DNA from: Oscillospiraceae bacterium
GTDB lineage: Bacteria; Bacillota; Clostridia; Oscillospirales; Ruminococcaceae
Direction of reading: 5' to 3'
NCBI GenBank assembly: GCA_015067215.1
Contig: SVMW01000015.1
Span: 1 to 46,306 of the forward strand
DNA length: 46,306 nucleotides
Shown piece by piece: positions 41,859-46,306 of the stretch. Made by a program: the position numbers and the translations under genes. How positions within the stretch are numbered: position 1 is the first letter of the stretch; every line of letters begins with the position of its first letter. The notes below the pieces were generated by a model. That model saw only the letters and a list, made by a program, of their open reading frames with translations, was not told the origin of the DNA and made no database searches.

Positions 41859-42677
41859 ATGTCCAACATTATAAATATAACCGATTTTTCTGCGCCGCAG
41901 CTGGATGTGTATGCACGCCTCAGCGAAAAACAGCTGCTGCATTATTACGAGCCTGCTACAGGGCTTTTTATTGCCGAAAGTCCAAAGGTGATTGAGCGAG
42001 CTTTGGGTGCGGGGCACGAGGCAGTATCTTTTCTTGTGGAAGACAGACATATTGACACACAGGCAAAGGAAATTATTGAACGCTGTGCAGATGTTCCTGT
42101 GTACACCGCTCCTTTTGATATGCTTAAACAGCTGACCGGGTTTGAGCTCACCCGCGGTATGCTTGCCTGCATGCGCCGCAAAGCTTTGCCGAACATTGCC
42201 GATATCTGCAAAGATATGCGCCGCGTGGTTGTAATGGACAGGGTTATGAACCCTACAAATGTAGGGGCAATTTTCCGCAATGCAGCGGCACTTAATATGG
42301 ATGCGGTTTTGCTCACAAGCGGTTGCAGTGACCCGCTTTACCGCCGTGCTGCAAGGGTAAGTATGGGCACAGTGTTTCAGATTCAGTGGACCTTTGTGGA
42401 TGATGACTGGCAGGCAGAACTTAAATCTCTTGGCTTTAAAACTGTTGCAATGGCACTTAAAGAGGATACTTTGGATATTGACAATCCGCAGCTTATGGCA
42501 GAACAAAAACTTGCCATTATCCTTGGCACAGAGGGGGACGGCCTTGCCGACAGTACAATTGCAGACTGCGATTACACCGTGAAAATCCCAATGTCACACG
42601 GGGTGGATTCCCTAAATGTTGCTGCTGCAAGTGCAGTGGCTTTGTGGCAACTGGGCAAATATAACACAAATAACTGA
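41859..42677 (+). CDS. SpoU/TrmH-family RNA methyltransferase
   Basis: 272 residues from ATG 41859 with AAGGAG upstream. N-terminal substrate-binding domain (about 1-110, L30e-like; GLFIAESPKVIERAL), then the trefoil-knot methyltransferase with the three family motifs: MNPTNVGAIFRNAAAL, LAIILGTEGDGL and KIPMSHGVDSLNVAAASAVA. It transfers methyl from SAM to a ribose 2'-O of rRNA or tRNA; the exact site is not readable. Single gene; its likely terminator is the dispersed palindrome that follows. Confidence 0.92.
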   Translation: MSNIINITDFSAPQLDVYARLSEKQLLHYYEPATGLFIAESPKVIERALGAGHEAVSFLVEDRHIDTQAKEIIERCADVPVYTAPFDMLKQLTGFELTRGMLACMRRKALPNIADICKDMRRVVVMDRVMNPTNVGAIFRNAAALNMDAVLLTSGCSDPLYRRAARVSMGTVFQIQWTFVDDDWQAELKSLGFKTVAMALKEDTLDIDNPQLMAEQKLAIILGTEGDGLADSTIADCDYTVKIPMSHGVDSLNVAAASAVALWQLGKYNTNN

Positions 42678-42683
42678 TAAAAC

Positions 42684-42775
42684 AAAATGTCATTCTGAGC
42701 TTAGCTGAGAATCTCCTTGTTTCGATAAACCGAGAGATTCTTCGGCATAAATGCCTCAGAATGACATCTTTTTTG
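42684..42775. repeat. TGTCATTCTGAG dispersed palindromic repeat, copy 1
   Basis: AAAATGTCATTCTGAG (42684-42699) is inverted to CTCAGAATGACATCTTTT (42755-42772), with an inner GAGAATCTC and GAGAGATTCTT pair. It ends in TTTTTT, so it can also terminate the methyltransferase transcript. Related copy at 45922-46035. Confidence 0.8.
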
Positions 42776-42848
42776 TTAACTTAATGACATTGATATTATC
42801 CGCCTGTTTTTTATTTGTGCAAAAATTGTAAACAAATTATTAAAACAG

Positions 42849-42877
42849 TTGACTTTTATAGTCGACAAGTGTAGACT
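42849..42877 (+). promoter_or_regulatory. Promoter of the blaI-blaR1-like operon
   Basis: TTGACT (42849-42854), 17-nt spacer, TAGACT (42872-42877). Overlapped by two of the three BlaI-type operators. Confidence 0.75.
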
Positions 42878-42908
42878 TACAACTGTAAAGAGGTCTACAG
42901 CTGTAGAC
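42861..42908. promoter_or_regulatory. Three BlaI/MecI-type operators
   Basis: The family core TACA-NN-TGTA appears as GTCGACAAGTGTAGAC (42861-42876, one half degenerate), TTACAACTGTAA (42877-42888) and the perfect 16-bp palindrome GTCTACAGCTGTAGAC (42893-42908). They run from the promoter spacer to just before the blaI ribosome site, centre spacing about 14 and 18 bp. Confidence 0.88.
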
Positions 42909-42927
42909 TTTCTGAAAGGAGCTCCAT

Positions 42928-43290
42928 ATGTACGATTACAAAATGACCGAAAGCGAATATCGCTTTATGAAGATAATCTGGGAAAATAACAGCATTTCTT
43001 CCTCCGCTCTGGTGGAACAGTGCAAAGCAGTGCTTGACTGGAAAAAGTCCACAACCTACACAATCATCAAGCGTATGGCAGAAAAAGGTTTTCTCAAAAA
43101 CGAAAACGGCACTGTCACCGCTCTTGTAAAGCGTGAGCAGGTGGAAAAATACCAGTCCCACCGCATTGTCAACAACACCTTTGACGGCTCGCTGCCAAAG
43201 TTTATTGCGGCATTTATGGAAGACAAAAAGCTGACAAAGGAACAGGCGGAACAGCTTAAACAGCTTATCGATTCATACAGCGAAAAATAA
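42928..43290 (+). CDS. blaI: BlaI/MecI/CopY-family repressor
   Basis: 120 residues from ATG 42928 with AAAGGAGC upstream. Winged-helix N-terminus (1-75): MTESEYRFMKIIWENNSISS, LVEQCKAVLDWKKSTTYTII and KRMAEKGFLKNENG match BlaI. A C-terminal dimerisation helix pair follows (about 85-118; SLPKFIAAFMEDKKLTKEQA). In staphylococci BlaR1-triggered cleavage of BlaI is at an Asn-Phe bond in this helix; here the corresponding pair seems to be Ala95-Phe96. The gene is 10 nt upstream of the M56/M23 gene and its promoter has three matching operators, so it surely represses its own operon. Confidence 0.93.
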   Translation: MYDYKMTESEYRFMKIIWENNSISSSALVEQCKAVLDWKKSTTYTIIKRMAEKGFLKNENGTVTALVKREQVEKYQSHRIVNNTFDGSLPKFIAAFMEDKKLTKEQAEQLKQLIDSYSEK

Positions 43291-43300
43291 GGAGGCAGCT

Positions 43301-45826
43301 ATGCAGAATTTGTTTAATGCAATATTAAAAATGTCTGTTTCTGCCGTGCCCGTGATTGTTATTGTGCTCTGCCTGCGGCAGATTTTCAAAAAATACCCCA
43401 AAAGCTACAGTTTTGCCTTGTGGCTGGTGGTGTTTGCAAGCTTTGCAGTGCCGTTCAAAATTCCTGTTAATATAACTCTGCCAACCGAAAAGGTGACAAA
43501 CGAAATAACACAGACAATTGTGCAGGAATTTGCGGCCGAAACAACTCACGGCGGCACACAGCAGGCAGTACAAAATGTGCAGACTGCGCAAAATGAGCAG
43601 AACGGTACACAAAAAGTGCCTGTCATTATACAGCAGACAGAGCAGCAGATGACCGAAACAGTGCATCAGAACTCTGTGCATAAAAAGCTGTTTACACTGC
43701 AGCTGTGGCATATCTGGCTGTGCGGCATACTTGTGCTTCTGGCTTTTGAAATCGTCAATTTAAAAGGAATATACGACAAAACCCGTTTTGCATTTAAAAA
43801 ACAGGGGAATATATATCTTTGTGACGAAATCGGCAAGCCGTTTGTGTTCGGCATTGCAAAACCCAAAATTTTCATACCGTCAGATATCTCCCCGCAAAAC
43901 GAACAATATGTAACACGGCACGAACAAACTCATATTGAACGTGGGGACTATATCACAAAACCTTTGTGTTTTGCCATTGCAGCGGTCCACTGGTTCAATC
44001 CTTTTGTGTGGCTGGCATTTTATCTGATGGAAAAGGATATGGAACTTTCCTGTGACGAAAAGGTGGCAAAAAGCCTTGATACAGCAGGTGTGCAGCAATA
44101 CTGCATGGCACTGCTGGCCTTTGCAGTCAAGGATAAGCCATACAAAATCAATGCGGTTTTGTTCGGGGAAGGAAACTGCACAATGAGAATTAAAAATATA
44201 CTCCAATTTAAACAGCCCAAAAAGCTGACAGCAATTCTGCTTTCTGTATGTGTACTGTTTGCAGGCTGCACTGCCTTTGCGACAGGACAAACCGAAGCAG
44301 AAAGCACAGAAAACACAAACAATACATCTGCGCTTTATGTGGAACATCTTGACACAGGTGTGAGCAAAACAATAACCGACGAAAATGATATCGGCACAAT
44401 TGCACAGATACTTTCATCACAAAACTGGCAGGAGGGCACAGCCGACTGCCTGTCGGAATTTAAAATCACCCTTGACGGCGAAGATTATTATTACCACTCC
44501 GACTGCGGAACGGTCAACGACAGCACAAATAACCGCAGCCTGTCACTGACTAATGAACAGAAATCTGAAATTGACAGAGTTCTTGCATCTATGCCGCAGA
44601 CAGAAAAGGCGAATGAAAACGAACAGTTGTATTATATAACTGAAACTGACTCTGCATGGGTTGACGAAAACGACGACACCTGTGGCTATCCGACACAGGA
44701 ATATTTTAAAGAAGAAAGTGAAACTGTGACTGGAAATGAACCCGAAACGGTAGACCAGTGGACAGATTTTCCGGAGTTTATCCACCTGCCAACGCTGGAA
44801 TCGGGCAAATATGTTTTCCCACTTGATATGACCAATGAAGCTATACGCATTTCCCGCGGATATACAGGGCAATATCCAAAGCACGACGGCATTGATTTTT
44901 CAGGACCTTTCGGCACCGAAATTTTTGCATCTGCTGACGGCAAAGTGATAAAATCAGAGGAAAGTTCTGTCGGTGACGGCAACCACGTTGTTATTGAACA
45001 CGCAAACGGGTATTATACTCTGTATGGACATTGCTCTGAACTGCTGGTAAAAGAAGGCGACGAGGTAAAACAGGGTGATGTTATTGCCAAAATAGGCTGC
45101 ACAGGCAACTCCACAGGCAATCACCTGCACTTTGAGTTTGGCTTCGGCTACGGCAGCGAACCGGACGGCGGCTTGAGCCTTGACCCATACACTGCAATCG
45201 GCACACGCTGTGCGGAAGATTTGAATGGCGTCAGTATAAGCGGGGAATATCAGCAAACAAATGATAATTCAGCTGCACAGGCAAATGATGAAAATGAACA
45301 GTATTATACTGCACAGGCAGGCGATTCTCCTATAAGTATTGCAAAAGCACATAAATTCAGCGTTGATGAACTTTATGCCATGAATCCTGAAATTGAGAAA
45401 AAAGGAATATTGGTAGGAGACCAAGTCCGTGTTACACAACCGATTTTTGGCTGGCCTATAGGAGAAAGTCCCACAGAAATAGGTGTCAGAATATCACGTG
45501 GTTTTGTGGGACAGTATCCGGAACACAATGGCGTGGATATAGCAGGACCGAAAGGTACTGATATAGTTGCTTCTGCAGACGGTATAGTTATTAAAGCAAA
45601 TATGCGTAAAGATAATTATGGGAATTATATTATAATTCAACATACAGGCGGGTACAGAACACTGTACGCACATTGTTCTGAATTGCTTGTAAACATGGGT
45701 GATTATGTAAACAAAGGTGATGTTATTGCCAAAATGGGTTCAAGTGGCAATGCAACAGGAAATCAGCTGCATTTTGAAATTATTCTTGAAGATGATGTGA
45801 GAATAGACCCATATATAAAATGGTAA
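43301..45826 (+). CDS. BlaR1-like M56 membrane protease fused to M23-LysM-M23
   Basis: 841 residues from ATG 43301 with AAGGAGG. Residues 1-325 are the BlaR1/MecR1 unit: membrane spans near 8-26, 36-51, 133-153 and 308-327; the cytosolic M56 zinc site HEQTH (207-211) and the MELSCDEKV motif (247-255). A further domain of unknown fold spans about 345-430. There is no penicillin-binding domain. Instead comes an M23 peptidase (about 505-630) with His528/Asp532 (HDGID), His577 (YGHC) and HLH (608-610) complete; a LysM-like module (about 668-712); and a second M23 domain (725-841) with His742/Asp746 and His791, but QLH (822-824) in place of HLH. M23 enzymes cut peptidoglycan cross-bridges. The pair should sense wall state and cleave BlaI. 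Confidence 0.9.
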   Translation: MQNLFNAILKMSVSAVPVIVIVLCLRQIFKKYPKSYSFALWLVVFASFAVPFKIPVNITLPTEKVTNEITQTIVQEFAAETTHGGTQQAVQNVQTAQNEQNGTQKVPVIIQQTEQQMTETVHQNSVHKKLFTLQLWHIWLCGILVLLAFEIVNLKGIYDKTRFAFKKQGNIYLCDEIGKPFVFGIAKPKIFIPSDISPQNEQYVTRHEQTHIERGDYITKPLCFAIAAVHWFNPFVWLAFYLMEKDMELSCDEKVAKSLDTAGVQQYCMALLAFAVKDKPYKINAVLFGEGNCTMRIKNILQFKQPKKLTAILLSVCVLFAGCTAFATGQTEAESTENTNNTSALYVEHLDTGVSKTITDENDIGTIAQILSSQNWQEGTADCLSEFKITLDGEDYYYHSDCGTVNDSTNNRSLSLTNEQKSEIDRVLASMPQTEKANENEQLYYITETDSAWVDENDDTCGYPTQEYFKEESETVTGNEPETVDQWTDFPEFIHLPTLESGKYVFPLDMTNEAIRISRGYTGQYPKHDGIDFSGPFGTEIFASADGKVIKSEESSVGDGNHVVIEHANGYYTLYGHCSELLVKEGDEVKQGDVIAKIGCTGNSTGNHLHFEFGFGYGSEPDGGLSLDPYTAIGTRCAEDLNGVSISGEYQQTNDNSAAQANDENEQYYTAQAGDSPISIAKAHKFSVDELYAMNPEIEKKGILVGDQVRVTQPIFGWPIGESPTEIGVRISRGFVGQYPEHNGVDIAGPKGTDIVASADGIVIKANMRKDNYGNYIIIQHTGGYRTLYAHCSELLVNMGDYVNKGDVIAKMGSSGNATGNQLHFEIILEDDVRIDPYIKW

Positions 45827-45843
45827 AATAGTTAATTGAATAT

Positions 45844-45923
45844 CAGACGGGCGACTGATAGCCGCCCCTACAAATACAACAAAGCGGTTTAATCAGTAGG
45901 GGCGGATATTATCCGCCCGTCTG
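45844..45923. repeat. GTAGGGGCGG palindromic repeat with 28-bp inverted ends
   Basis: Left arm 45844-45871 and right arm 45896-45923 are inverted copies (ends CAGACGGGCG and CGCCCGTCTG exact; a few mismatches inside), loop of 24 nt. It can also act as a terminator of the M56/M23 gene, although the T-tract is missing. Confidence 0.8.
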
Positions 45924-46035
45924 TCATTCTGAGCACAGCGAAGAATCTCTCTGCAATGTCGGTCTGATTGTAAGCAAAAAATCTCATTATACCAAGAGAT
46001 TCTTCGTCACTTCCGTTCCTCAAAATGACATTTTT
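45922..46035. repeat. TGTCATTCTGAG dispersed palindromic repeat, copy 2
   Basis: TGTCATTCTGAGC (45922 on) with inner GAAGAATCTCT is inverted to AGAGATTCTTCG and TCAAAATGACA, then TTTTTTATTT. It abuts the previous repeat, sharing its last two bases, and is related to the copy at 42684-42775. Confidence 0.8.
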
Positions 46036-46054
46036 TATTTAAAAAGCTATCTGC

Positions 46055-46083
46055 TTGACATTTTAATTAAAATATAATAATAT
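46055..46083 (+). promoter_or_regulatory. Promoter of the T-box leader at the right edge
   Basis: TTGACA (46055-46060), 17-nt spacer, TAATAT (46078-46083); the same boxes and spacing as the thrS leader promoter. Confidence 0.75.
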
Positions 46084-46089
46084 TTATAA

Positions 46090-46306
46090 GGATATGTGCC
46101 AACACTGCATATATCACATAAAACACAAAGGCTGTGACAAAGACAGTACCTTTCAAACGAAATTCCAAGAGAGCACGGAAAAGGTGAGAGCCGTGTAAAA
46201 GTAGTTTTTAAGGGAACATCACTTTCGAGCTGCGGTGCCGAACGTTTTTTACTATTAAGTGCCGACGGAGTTTCACCGTTAAAGGAAAAACATATGATAG
46301 TATGTT
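46090..46306 (+). ncRNA. T-box leader, 3' truncated, specifier probably Ile (AUC)
   Basis: Stem I elements are present: GACAAAGACAGTAC (46135-46149 region), AGAGAGCACGG, the distal GGTGAGAGCCG loop, then GGGAACATCACTTTCGAGC (about 46211-46229), which has the layout of the specifier strand with codon ATC before A. AAC or CAT in a shifted reading cannot be fully excluded. The GACGGAGTTTCACCGTT hairpin before the antiterminator follows; the T-box motif itself lies beyond the window. An ileS or other isoleucine gene is expected downstream. Confidence 0.72.

Noticed and set aside
42684-46035. TGTCATTCTGAG repeats as a CRISPR-like or phage attachment structure
   Set aside because: They are single palindromic units with unlike centres, no regular spacing, no cas genes and no integrase nearby.

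Overview
The window looks like chromosome from a low-to-moderate GC, spore-forming, probably gut-dwelling anaerobe of the class Clostridia (Oscillospiraceae/Ruminococcaceae-like). The basis is the gene set: spoIIID and spoVS, a class III (Firmicutes-type) fructose-1,6-bisphosphatase, a two-subunit GlgC/GlgD glycogen system, T-box leaders, AAGGAGG-type ribosome sites on nearly every gene and short hairpin-plus-U terminators. A serpin lipoprotein also fits gut Clostridia, some of which are known to carry serpins. No phage, transposase or CRISPR array was seen; this is a core-genome region with scattered small palindromic repeats.

Layout. 1-230: 3' end of rplL and its terminator. 230-1575: a gene-free stretch, then a small membrane protein and a small lipoprotein. 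1650-5880: TSUP permease (-), bactoprenol-type glycosyltransferase (+), XRE regulator (-), an anchored GHL10 glycosidase-like protein (+). 5864-10475: spoIIID (-) and the glycogen operon glgC-glgD-glgA (+). 10506-14410: a small hypothetical gene and a large surface GH25 muramidase (-), divergent from a LysR regulator (+). 14732-16480: four-gene operon read leftward (SPFH/band-7, ribbon-helix-helix, two-TM protein, YbjQ), whose promoter carries two TGATATCA palindromes one helical turn apart. 16684-17940: serpin lipoprotein. 18017-28924: a long leftward block with HAD phosphatase, recG, fakA/yloV, yloU, kbl, tdh, spoVS, ymdB and rny; the orders rny-ymdB-spoVS-tdh-kbl and yloU-yloV-...-recG match Bacillus subtilis. 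29142-31432: T-box-controlled thrS. 31545-31860: two identical tRNA-Lys(UUU) genes in a tandem duplication. 31962-34243: two overlapping CNNM/CBS transporter genes. 34343-37562: nagA (-), fused ispDF (+), cysteine hydrolase (-). 37668-41452: fbp and an unrecognised membrane protein. 41575-42677: tRNA-Lys(CUU) and a SpoU-type RNA methyltransferase. 42849-45826: a BlaI repressor and a BlaR1-like M56 protease fused to two M23 peptidase domains and a LysM. 45844-46306: two palindromic repeats and the truncated start of a T-box leader, probably isoleucine-specific.

The most system-like parts are (i) the BlaI/BlaR1-M23 pair, where a repressor-cleaving membrane protease carries peptidoglycan-endopeptidase modules instead of a penicillin-binding sensor, with three BlaI-type operators at its own promoter; (ii) the SPFH-RHH-TM-YbjQ operon with a tandem palindrome at its promoter; and (iii) the serpin lipoprotein beside it. 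All functional statements rest on motifs recognised by eye; no database search was possible.
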